Of a stretch of DNA of 20,902 nt, positions 1-5,834 are shown piece after piece. The notes below the pieces were generated by a model. That model made no database searches. It saw only the letters and a list, made by a program, of their open reading frames with translations, and was not told the origin of the DNA. The translations under genes were made by a program, and so were the position numbers. The DNA is from Nitrosopumilales archaeon CG_4_9_14_0_2_um_filter_34_16. GTDB lineage: Archaea > Thermoproteota > Nitrososphaeria > Nitrososphaerales > Nitrosopumilaceae. Each line of letters starts with the position of its first letter. Within the stretch, counting starts at the first letter, position 1. The stretch is from NCBI GenBank assembly GCA_002788515.1, contig PFRJ01000081.1, forward strand, positions 1 through 20,902, read 5' to 3'.

Positions 1-60
1 ATCTAAAAGAAAACCAGCAAAAAAGACTGCATCTAAAAGAAAACCAGCAAAAAAGAAATC
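1..60 (+). repeat. Tandem 30-bp repeat encoding a Lys-rich decapeptide
   Basis: Two copies of a 30-bp unit lie at 1-30 and 31-60. The first 26 bases are identical and the last 4 differ. The unit is an exact multiple of three, so each copy adds ten residues (SKRKPAKKTA type). More copies may lie upstream of the window. Confidence 0.85.
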
Positions 61-70
61 TAGACGATAA
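2..70 (+). CDS. C-terminal tail of a Lys/Arg-rich protein (partial)
   Basis: Only the last 22 codons are inside the window, ending in TAA at 68-70. The reading frame gives a basic tail with a repeated decapeptide of the form SKRKPAKKTA followed by SKRKPAKKKSRR. Tails of this Lys-Pro-Ala type are known from histone-H1-like and other nucleic-acid-binding proteins, so a DNA- or RNA-binding role is an inference from composition only. The body of the protein lies upstream, so no family can be named. The tail is encoded by a near-perfect 30-bp DNA repeat (separate entry). Confidence 0.6.
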   Translation, partial: SKRKPAKKTASKRKPAKKKSRR

Positions 71-129
71 ATTTCTAAAATCTTTCTAAGATTATCTTTG
101 GTTTCTAAATTATATATTTTGGATTATTT

Positions 130-270
130 TTAGACATCTTTGTCTGTGATCATCCATTCTAGGCATCGTAGAACTCCTTGATAATATTTCATGGCATCCA
201 TTGATTTTGATTTCACTAATCTTTCTTCTATTTGTTTTCTGTATTCTTCAATCTCTAACTCTGTTTTCAT
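130..270 (-). CDS. Small protein, 46 residues, unknown function
   Basis: An ATG at 268-270 opens a 46-codon frame ending in TAA at 130-132. The product begins MKTELEIEEYRKQIEERLV and ends EWMITDKDV. It looks like one or two amphipathic helices with mixed charge, one Cys and one Trp, with no membrane segment and no signal peptide. Support for a real gene is a TATA-like element (TTATAAA on the minus strand, 297-304) at the spacing used by neighbouring leaderless genes, and the helical, non-random composition. I do not recognise the family. It sits downstream of the ssDNA-binding protein gene on the same strand but appears to have its own promoter. Confidence 0.6.
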   Translation of the reverse strand: MKTELEIEEYRKQIEERLVKSKSMDAMKYYQGVLRCLEWMITDKDV

Positions 271-296
271 TATTTGTTTAGTCTCACACACACAAC

Positions 297-304
297 TTTA
301 TAAT
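297..304 (-). promoter_or_regulatory. TATA box of the 46-residue ORF
   Basis: On the minus strand the sequence reads ATTATAAA, centred about 30 bases before the ATG at 270, so a transcript would have almost no leader. The rest of 271-441 holds no gene I can support; it is AT-rich with the T-run terminator of the upstream gene at its far end. Confidence 0.5.
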
Positions 305-410
305 CTATTTTTAATTTAGATTTTTTGATAATCCTTTATGTTTTTCACACCGCGTTTTCATTTTAGTTAGTCAATATGTTCAATCAATTTTATATCATCA
401 TAATGTCATT

Positions 411-430
411 CAAGGAAAACAAAAAAGTTT
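411..430 (-). terminator. T-run terminator after the ssDNA-binding protein gene
   Basis: Just past the stop codon at 442 the minus strand reads CTTTTTTGTTTTCC, an oligo-T tract of the kind that ends archaeal transcripts. No stem is needed or seen. Confidence 0.5.
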
Positions 431-441
431 GGTTCTGTTGA

Positions 442-756
442 TTATTGAGGATTAATTTCCATCTGACCAAATTTACCTTTGGTTAGAGATACCTCTCCTT
501 TAAACTCATTAGTATATCCATTTGTAATGACGACTGTATCACCTACATTTACTGCTTTGATATCATCGCCCCACAATGTGAGTTTCATTTGGTCCTCTTC
601 AGTTTCACCGTTAGATATAATTGCATCACAGACATCCACTGTTCCCCCATTTTTGAGATTTACAGTTCTTGATTCTCCTTTGCTTTTAACTTCGGCGTTA
701 ACATTAACTCCACTTCGCATTTTTTTTGCTTGTGAAATTGGTATGAACTCTGCCAT
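442..756 (-). CDS. OB-fold single-stranded DNA-binding protein (RPA/SSB-like)
   Basis: The 104-residue product is a single OB fold of the archaeal SSB / RPA-like type, which coats single-stranded DNA during replication and repair. The pattern seen is typical: an N-terminal strand region (SKGESRTVNLKNGGT), then the central VCDAIISNGET..MKLTLWGDD, then VNVGDTVVITNGYTNEFKGEVSLTKGKFGQMEI. The W in LTLWGDD and the GDTV.I.NGY turn are the hallmark positions. There is no zinc finger and no long acidic tail, so it is a short single-domain form rather than a multi-OB RPA70. The ATG at 754-756 is supported by a TATA box 26 bases upstream (leaderless). It is likely to act in the cytoplasm as a monomer or small oligomer. 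Confidence 0.8.
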   Translation of the reverse strand: MAEFIPISQAKKMRSGVNVNAEVKSKGESRTVNLKNGGTVDVCDAIISNGETEEDQMKLTLWGDDIKAVNVGDTVVITNGYTNEFKGEVSLTKGKFGQMEINPQ

Positions 757-777
757 AATTTTGAGTCAAATTAGCAC

Positions 778-787
778 GATTATAAGC
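778..787 (-). promoter_or_regulatory. TATA box of the ssDNA-binding protein gene
   Basis: The minus strand reads GCTTATAATC, centred 26 bases before the ATG at 756. This predicts transcription starting at or next to the A of ATG. Confidence 0.6.
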
Positions 788-874
788 TTTGTTAACAAAT
801 TTCAAAATTATTAGATCTATTTTTCATTTGCCATAATAGTAATTGAGAAATATTGGTCAATACACAATCTCAAT

Positions 875-975
875 GCAGAGGTATCGAAGCCCGGTCAACC
901 GAGAGGGACTCAAGATCCTTAAAATAGGAAATCCCTTCTCTCAGGAGTTCGTGGGTTCAAATCCCACCCTCTGCA
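875..975 (+). tRNA. tRNA-Leu(CAA) with a 16-nt intron
   Basis: A full cloverleaf can be folded: acceptor GCAGAGG (875-881) with CCTCTGC (968-974), discriminator A975, D stem TCG/CGA, and T arm GTGGG-TTCAAAT-CCCAC (951-967). The anticodon stem is AGGGA (904-908) with TCCCT (932-936), and the loop is CTCAAG + A with anticodon CAA at 911-913. The stem pairs perfectly only if 915-930 is removed as an intron between positions 37 and 38, the usual archaeal site. Removal also leaves a normal class II variable arm, with CTC pairing GAG across TCAG. The mature molecule would be 85 nt. CCA is not encoded. Without the intron the variable arm would be about 30 nt, which is too long. Confidence 0.93.
915..930 (+). 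other. 16-nt intron in tRNA-Leu(CAA)
   Basis: The intron runs from after G37 to before A38; the exact junction can slide by a base. Inside it TCCT (916-919) can pair with AGGA (926-929). The exon-intron helix of a canonical bulge-helix-bulge is weak (CTCA against TAGG has one mismatch), so it would be a relaxed motif. Confidence 0.75.
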
Positions 976-990
976 TTATTTTTAATTAAA
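976..990 (+). terminator. T-rich terminator after tRNA-Leu
   Basis: Immediately after the discriminator base the sequence reads TTATTTTTAATT, an oligo-T stretch fitting archaeal termination. Confidence 0.4.
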
Positions 991-1013
991 ATTATGATGT
1001 GATGTTTCTAAAA

Positions 1014-1136
1014 TCATGCAACGATTGCTTTAACTTTGGTTATGGAATGTTTTGAAATTTGTTTGTGCATTTCAGATAAGTTCTCATCCTTGAAAGATAA
1101 ATTGCACCTAAAACACTTCCAAACAGTATCTGACAT
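1014..1136 (-). CDS. Small C2H2 zinc-finger-like protein, 40 residues
   Basis: The frame from ATG 1134-1136 to TGA 1014-1016 encodes 40 residues starting MSDTVWKCFRCNLSF and ending TKVKAIVA. It contains WKCFRCNLSF followed by EMHKQISKH: the pattern is C-x2-C-x12-H-x5-H, a single classical-looking zinc finger with an aromatic residue after the second Cys. Such small finger proteins are common in archaea and are thought to bind nucleic acid or partners; the exact role here is unknown. The frame is open further upstream (ATGs at 1151, 1175 and 1178), but a TATA box 26 bases before 1136 points to this start and a leaderless mRNA. It is divergent from the VTT-domain gene. Confidence 0.72.
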   Translation of the reverse strand: MSDTVWKCFRCNLSFKDENLSEMHKQISKHSITKVKAIVA

Positions 1137-1157
1137 ATTCCAATTACGCATAAATTG

Positions 1158-1166
1158 CTTATAAAG
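1158..1166 (-). promoter_or_regulatory. TATA box of the small zinc-finger gene
   Basis: The minus strand reads CTTTATAAG, centred exactly 26 bases before the ATG at 1136. It decides the short start over the in-frame upstream ATGs, which overlap or precede the box. Confidence 0.6.
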
Positions 1167-1227
1167 ATATTGCATCATTGATCCAATTTATTACAATACA
1201 TGATCATTCTTGAAAAAAATATGAAAT

Positions 1228-1264
1228 TTTTATACTTTTTTGGATCATAATGAAATTATTTCAT
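1228..1264 (+). promoter_or_regulatory. TATA box and 15-bp palindrome before the VTT-domain gene
   Basis: TTTTATACT at 1228-1236 is the best TATA box on the plus strand and predicts a start near 1257-1260. A perfect 15-bp palindrome, ATGAAATTATTTCAT (1250-1264), lies right over that start, where a repressor would block RNA polymerase. The leader to the ATG at 1321 would be about 60 nt. The operator reading is an inference. Confidence 0.45.
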
Positions 1265-1320
1265 GACTGAATGCACACCCAAGGGTTTAGAAACAAAAAA
1301 AGTATTCTAATTTTTGAAAG

Positions 1321-1941
1321 ATGTCTGATATTTTTGAAATTTTTGGAGAATTTTCATATTTTGGAATTTTTCTTGTATTAATTGGAGTAAATGCCTCTCC
1401 AATCCTAATGCCTCCAAGTTGGATTATCCTGACATCGTTTCACCTTCTTGATCCTAGTTTGAATGTGGTGGTACTTGCCATGGTTGGTGCAACTGGTGCC
1501 ACAATTGGCAGATTTACTCTCAAGAAGATAAGTGGTTTATTTAGAAAATTCATCGGAGATGAACAAAAATCTAATCTTGATATTATTGGGGATTATCTTA
1601 ATCGAAAAAAATATGGTTACATTATAGCATCTTTTCTGTTTGGTGCTACTCCTCTTCCAAGTAACATGTTGTTTATTGCGTATGGATTAATGCGCGCAAA
1701 AAGTGTTGGGATCTATGTTGGATTTTGGTTTGGTAGAACTATTTCTTATGTTATAATGATTTATTTTGGTAATGCTGTATTGACTCCCTTTTTAGAAATT
1801 TTTGAAGACCGTTTAACTGGAATTTTATTGATTGATGGAATTGGCGTTGGTGCAATTGTACTATTTGCCTCCATCAATTGGACCATCTTAATTACTCAAA
1901 GAAAAATTAAATTTATCAAACCTAAAGTATGGAGAATCTAA
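1321..1941 (+). CDS. VTT/DedA-like integral membrane protein
   Basis: The 206-residue product is a multi-pass membrane protein. Hydrophobic segments are visible at about residues 12-24, 32-41, 47-61, 98-124, 130-152 and 168-192. The stretch FGATPLPSNMLFIAYGLMRA (107-126) fits the conserved G-[AT]-x-P-x-P-[ST] re-entrant region of VTT-domain proteins (DedA/TVP38/TMEM41B group), which move or flip lipids or take part in membrane homeostasis. The family call rests on this motif and topology and is moderately sure; the transported molecule is unknown. An in-frame TGA at 1315-1317 fixes the ATG at 1321 as the first start. Its stop (TAA 1939-1941) overlaps the ATG of the following HD-domain gene, so the two are probably co-translated. 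Confidence 0.65.
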   Translation: MSDIFEIFGEFSYFGIFLVLIGVNASPILMPPSWIILTSFHLLDPSLNVVVLAMVGATGATIGRFTLKKISGLFRKFIGDEQKSNLDIIGDYLNRKKYGYIIASFLFGATPLPSNMLFIAYGLMRAKSVGIYVGFWFGRTISYVIMIYFGNAVLTPFLEIFEDRLTGILLIDGIGVGAIVLFASINWTILITQRKIKFIKPKVWRI

Positions 1942-2561
1942 TGAAAATTATTGATTCTATCCAAAGTGAAATAAAAGAAATAATGGATAATGATTCTGCA
2001 CACGATTTTGAACATGTTTTGAGAGTGTATAAGAATGCTCAAAAAATATGTAAAAAAGAAAAAGCAAATGAAAAATTAATCCTAAGTGCTGCATTATTGC
2101 ATGATATTGTCTCTTACCGAAAATCTGATAAACGTTCAAAATTATCCTCTATCGAAAGTGCAAAAAAGTCCAAACAAATTCTAAAAAAATATGATTTTAC
2201 CTCTGATGAAATTACAATTATTTGTGATGCAATAAAAGATCATAGTTTTTCACAAAATAAAACTCCCTCGACTATTGAAGGGAAAATTCTTCAAGATGCT
2301 GACAGATTAGATGCTTTGGGCGCTATTGGCATTGCCAGGGTTTTTGCTACTGGTGGTTCCCTCAAAAGACCTTTTTATAATATTGATGATCCTTTTTGTA
2401 AAACACGAATCCCTGATGATAAAATTTGGACTGTTGATCATTTTTTCCAAAAATTGCTGAAACTGGAGTGTATGATGAATACGAAATCTGGAAAAATCGA
2501 GGCAAAAAAGAGAACTAAAGTGTTAAAGGAATTTCTGAATCAATTAAAACAGGAAATTTAA
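1941..2561 (+). CDS. HD-domain metal-dependent phosphohydrolase
   Basis: Counted from the ATG at 1941-1943 (206 residues), the HD signature is complete: H21/H25 in AHDFEH, H54-D55 in ALLHDIV, H101 in KDHSF, and D119/D121 in LQDADRLDALG. This is the arrangement of the YedJ-like subgroup of small HD hydrolases, which cleave phosphate from nucleotides or related compounds with a divalent metal pair. The substrate is not known. A start four codons upstream (1929) is also open, but the 1941 ATG overlaps the stop of the preceding membrane-protein gene in a TAATG arrangement typical of translational coupling. The stop overlaps that of the convergent gene by four bases. Confidence 0.8.
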   Translation: MKIIDSIQSEIKEIMDNDSAHDFEHVLRVYKNAQKICKKEKANEKLILSAALLHDIVSYRKSDKRSKLSSIESAKKSKQILKKYDFTSDEITIICDAIKDHSFSQNKTPSTIEGKILQDADRLDALGAIGIARVFATGGSLKRPFYNIDDPFCKTRIPDDKIWTVDHFFQKLLKLECMMNTKSGKIEAKKRTKVLKEFLNQLKQEI

Positions 2562-2869
2562 CCATAATCCACATATCTGTCGTATCTGGTTTCGATTTCT
2601 TTGTTCTCACCTGACTTTATCTTGGCATATTCTTCATTTTTTCTAAATTCTATGTACTTGCAAATTTCAGCAAATTCTTCATCTCTTGGGTATGAGTCAA
2701 AAACTGGCTCTGCCAGTCGTAAATATTCAATTGTTTTCTCTCGAAACTCTTCACGTGTGGGTTTTTTGATTCCTTTCATTCTGAACCATACTGCAGTCCA
2801 ACTTGCACCTATAACATGTGGCATTAAATCAAATGCTCTTTGAATTTCAAAACGTTCGTCGTTTCTCAT
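2558..2869 (-). CDS. Unknown protein translationally coupled to hemB
   Basis: This 103-residue protein, starting MRNDERFEIQRAFDLMP, is soluble, highly charged and mostly helical in appearance, with no Cys except one near residue 70 and no recognisable cofactor motif. I do not recognise the family. Its ATG (2867-2869) overlaps the TGA of hemB (2866-2868) in an ATGA arrangement, so it should be translated in step with HemB and is the last gene of the precorrin-2 dehydrogenase-hemA-hemB unit. That suggests, without proving, a job near tetrapyrrole synthesis. Its stop shares the TTAA at 2558-2561 with the stop of the convergent HD-domain gene. Confidence 0.75.
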   Translation of the reverse strand: MRNDERFEIQRAFDLMPHVIGASWTAVWFRMKGIKKPTREEFREKTIEYLRLAEPVFDSYPRDEEFAEICKYIEFRKNEEYAKIKSGENKEIETRYDRYVDYG

Positions 2870-3846
2870 GGTTCTTGAAGAAATTTTGAAGCTGATTTTG
2901 CAAAATATGTTACTATCATATCTGCCCCTGCTCTTTTAATTGAATATAGAATTTCTTCTGTAATGTCCTTTTCATTTACATATCCTAATTGTGAGGCCGC
3001 CTTTACCAACGCATATTCTCCAGAAACACTATATGCTGATACAGGAACATTGAACTTTCTTCTGGTCTCTGCTATCAAATCCAAATAAGCTAACGCTGGT
3101 TTTATCATCACGATGTCTACTCCTTCGTTGATGTCTGTTTCAACTTCCATCATTGCTTCTCTGGCATTAGTGTATGGAACTTGGTATGTTTTTCTATCTC
3201 CAAATTTTGGTGCACATTCTGCAGCATTTCTAAATGGTGAGTAAAAATTTGAGCGATGCTTAGCTGAGTGTGACATTATTGAAACATCTGTAAATCCTTC
3301 GTCATCAAGTGCACTTCGTATTGCTGCAACCTGACCGTCCATCATTGCAGATGGAGATACGGTGTCTACTCCAGCTTTAGCTTGACTAACAGCAATATCT
3401 GTTAGAGTTTTCAGGCTGGTATCATTATCAATTTTGTTTCCTTTAATTATTCCACAGTGTCCTGTGGATGTAAATTGGCATAAACAAACGTCTGCCATGA
3501 TCAATGTTTTGTCTCCAAAGTTTTCTTTAATCTGAGATATTGCTTTTTGTACAATGCCATTATCATCAAATGCAGAACTCCCAATCTCATCTTTTTGCGA
3601 TGGAATTCCAAAAAGCATGATTGCTGGAATTCCCAAACCCCTAATTGTTTCTATTTCATCATTTACATCGCTTAATGGTAATCTTTCAATTTCTGACATT
3701 GACTCTATTTTTACTCTACTCTTCAAATCTTCTTGAACAAATACTGGACAAATGAAATCTTTTGGAGATAGTGTGGTTTGCTGAACCAATTCTCTCATCT
3801 TACCCGATGTTCGTAATCTGCGCAAACGTCTAATTGGAAATGACAT
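2866..3846 (-). CDS. hemB: Porphobilinogen synthase (5-aminolevulinate dehydratase)
   Basis: HemB condenses two molecules of 5-aminolevulinate to porphobilinogen. The 326-residue length is normal. The two active-site lysines are visible as K196 in MSHSAKHRSNFYSPFR and K249 in VDIVMIKPALAYLDL. The metal-site segment MADVCLCQFTSTGHCG carries three cysteines (C121, C123, C131), so this is the zinc-type enzyme rather than the Asp-rich magnesium type. The N-terminal arm (RRLRRLRTSGKMREL) and the C-terminal AYSVSGEYALVKAA segment also fit. The gene follows hemA after 30 bases and overlaps the next gene by four, so it is within one operon. Confidence 0.97.
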   Translation of the reverse strand: MSFPIRRLRRLRTSGKMRELVQQTTLSPKDFICPVFVQEDLKSRVKIESMSEIERLPLSDVNDEIETIRGLGIPAIMLFGIPSQKDEIGSSAFDDNGIVQKAISQIKENFGDKTLIMADVCLCQFTSTGHCGIIKGNKIDNDTSLKTLTDIAVSQAKAGVDTVSPSAMMDGQVAAIRSALDDEGFTDVSIMSHSAKHRSNFYSPFRNAAECAPKFGDRKTYQVPYTNAREAMMEVETDINEGVDIVMIKPALAYLDLIAETRRKFNVPVSAYSVSGEYALVKAASQLGYVNEKDITEEILYSIKRAGADMIVTYFAKSASKFLQEP

Positions 3847-3876
3847 GTAGAAATTCTCTTTTGGTAAAATATAATC

Positions 3877-5142
3877 CTAGTCTGCCTGATTTTGTTTTTT
3901 ATAGTCAAATAATTTGCTTGCCATTTCTATTATCTCTGGCTGGCCTTGCTCTGATGCTTTTCTGATGTTATTCATTGGAGTTGATACAATACTTTCTACA
4001 ACTGCTTTTGTTAATTCTTCAATAATCTTGATCTTTTTCTCATCTTTCTCATCTAACATCTGGAGTGCTTTTTGCAATTCTTTTTCTCTCAGATTATCTA
4101 TGTTTTTGAATACATCTGTTACCAATGGTTCTGCATCTAATCTTTTCATTGAGGCTTCTAATATTGACACTTCTTCATTAATTATACTTTCAATTGTTTT
4201 TACTTTATTTAATCGAGCATTCATGTTTTTTTCAACCATTTCTGCAATCTGATCAAGATTCATCAACTTGACTCCTCCTATTGTTGCCACTTTTTCATCT
4301 ACTGTTCTAGGATTTGATAAATCTAGAATCATCATACCTTTGTTTTTATTTTTCATTGCTTCTGTTATTCTTTCATTCGTGACAAGAAAATACGGTGCCG
4401 TTGTTGCTACAAATAACACATCATAATTATTAAATCCTGAAAGAATTTGTTCAAATTTAATCGGATTTCCCCCCATTGTTTCACAAAAGGTCTCTGATCT
4501 TCCAAGTGTTCTACTTGTAACATCAAAAACATACCCACGTCGTTGTAATGATTTTGCAACAAGCGTTGAGACTTCTCCCGTTCCTATCAGCAACACTTTT
4601 TTTGTTTTTAATTCATCAATATTTTCCTCTGCAAGTTTCACTGCCATAGACCCCACTGAAATTCCTCCTGCGCCAATTCCACTGGAATTTCTAATTCTGG
4701 TTCCGATTCTAATTGCTTTGTCAAATAATGTGTTAAGATGTTGACCTGATGCCTTTACTTCTCTGGCTGACGTAATGGCGTTTTTTATTTGTCCTAGAAT
4801 TTGTTCTTCACCTAATACCATGGAGTCCAGACCTGATGTTAATTTCAACAAGTGGTGAAATGCTTCTTGGTTTTCTACGAATTCCACGTTTTCATTAAAT
4901 GCCTCTTCTTCAAGTCCGGTAATTGATGCCCATGTTTTTTTAATTTTATCTAGATCATACACTTTTGATTTTCCAAACAATTCTATCCTGTTACATGTTT
5001 GAATAATCACACATTCATCCAACCCTGAATTATTTTTAAACTGCTCATATGCATTTTTTATGTCTTTTATAGTGAATTTTTCAAGAATGTGAATTGGAGA
5101 ATTACGAAAAGTAACACGTGCGTTGATTATTTTTTGATTCAT
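3877..5142 (-). CDS. hemA: Glutamyl-tRNA reductase
   Basis: HemA reduces glutamyl-tRNA(Glu) with NADPH to glutamate-1-semialdehyde, the first committed step of C5-route tetrapyrrole synthesis. From the ATG at 5140-5142 it has 421 residues. The catalytic Cys is C50 in IIQTCNRIELFG. The SGLDSMVLGEEQILGQIK signature follows at 103-120, and the NADPH-binding LLIGTGEVS is at 184-192. The C-terminal helical dimerisation domain is complete. A TTG two codons upstream (5148) is possible, but the ATG overlaps the upstream stop TGA (5139-5141) as ATGA, so I chose it. The enzyme is probably the control point of the whole cluster; glutamate-1-semialdehyde aminomutase is not in the window. Confidence 0.97.
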   Translation of the reverse strand: MNQKIINARVTFRNSPIHILEKFTIKDIKNAYEQFKNNSGLDECVIIQTCNRIELFGKSKVYDLDKIKKTWASITGLEEEAFNENVEFVENQEAFHHLLKLTSGLDSMVLGEEQILGQIKNAITSAREVKASGQHLNTLFDKAIRIGTRIRNSSGIGAGGISVGSMAVKLAEENIDELKTKKVLLIGTGEVSTLVAKSLQRRGYVFDVTSRTLGRSETFCETMGGNPIKFEQILSGFNNYDVLFVATTAPYFLVTNERITEAMKNKNKGMMILDLSNPRTVDEKVATIGGVKLMNLDQIAEMVEKNMNARLNKVKTIESIINEEVSILEASMKRLDAEPLVTDVFKNIDNLREKELQKALQMLDEKDEKKIKIIEELTKAVVESIVSTPMNNIRKASEQGQPEIIEMASKLFDYKKQNQAD

Positions 5143-5792
5143 TTCCAATTTCTCAATATTGTGGTTGCTCGCTTTTCAGCTTTTTTTACCTGTCCGTCTT
5201 TTATTAACTGATCAATGTAATTATCAGTCATGATATTGTGAAGACATTCTTTTCTGTTCTTTTGATCATGTATGATCTCCTTAGCTATCTCTCTTGCCAT
5301 TTTTTGGATTTTGATTTGAGCAATATCCTCTTTTGTGATTATTTTTTTGAATATTTTTTCTGATTTGTCCTTAATTTTCTTTGACATTGCTGGACTTTTA
5401 CCGCCAGTAAAAATTGCAATCTGAACCGTATTTTCAATGTCTATTATTGCAGGGTTTGAAAAATCACTGTCTTCGGGATTATCTGAACTATATACAATGA
5501 TCTTTTTCTTTTTTGAATCATTGATTATTTTCTGATTCATTTTACCGTCATTTGTTGTTGTGATTATAACATGTGGTTTGAATGTTGAAATAAATTGTGT
5601 GTTTTTAATTTTTTGTTTTTTTAATTTGATTTTTTTTGATTTAACTAATTTGGCAACTTGTGCATTTACTGTATCGCTGATTACTGTTATGTCGCAATCA
5701 TGTTTTAATAATGAATTGATTCGCTTCTGTGCTTCATTTCCTCCCCCTATGACGATTATCTTTTTGCCCTGAAGATTAAGGTCAACTATCAT
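5139..5792 (-). CDS. Precorrin-2 dehydrogenase / sirohydrochlorin ferrochelatase-like (Met8/CysG N-terminal)
   Basis: The 217-residue protein has an N-terminal Rossmann fold with VIGGGNEAQKR (14-24) and the family's DNPEDSDFSNPAII (104-117) and IFTGGKSPAMSKKI (127-140) motifs. Family members oxidise precorrin-2 to sirohydrochlorin with NAD and in some cases insert iron to give siroheme. It lacks the methyltransferase domain of full CysG. It is the first gene of the minus-strand unit with hemA and hemB and is divergent from the siroheme decarboxylase gene, which fits a route from siroheme to haem. Whether it also chelates iron cannot be read from the sequence. Confidence 0.88.
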   Translation of the reverse strand: MIVDLNLQGKKIIVIGGGNEAQKRINSLLKHDCDITVISDTVNAQVAKLVKSKKIKLKKQKIKNTQFISTFKPHVIITTTNDGKMNQKIINDSKKKKIIVYSSDNPEDSDFSNPAIIDIENTVQIAIFTGGKSPAMSKKIKDKSEKIFKKIITKEDIAQIKIQKMAREIAKEIIHDQKNRKECLHNIMTDNYIDQLIKDGQVKKAEKRATTILRNWK

Positions 5793-5813
5793 CGATCAAA
5801 GGAATTTCAATTT

Positions 5814-5822
5814 CTATTTATG
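5814..5822 (-). promoter_or_regulatory. TATA box of the met8-like/hemA/hemB operon
   Basis: The 42 bases between the divergent start codons (5792 and 5835) contain CATAAATAG on the minus strand, centred 26 bases before the ATG at 5792. The plus-strand gene has no equally good box at the right distance. Both directions share this small region, so one regulator could control both arms of the pathway. Confidence 0.55.
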
Positions 5823-5834
5823 TATTGAAAATCA

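Noticed and set aside
271..441. Possible C/D-box sRNA on the minus strand (an ATGATGA is present)
   Set aside because: There is no box D at a proper distance, no second box pair and no terminal stem.
479..814. Plus-strand 111-codon frame over the ssDNA-binding protein gene
   Set aside because: It is antisense to a gene with clear OB-fold features and a TATA box, and its product has no recognisable pattern.
904..920. Intron-free anticodon stem AGGGA/TCCTT in tRNA-Leu
   Set aside because: It needs a G-U pair and leaves an abnormally long variable arm; the intron model gives perfect pairing and a normal arm.
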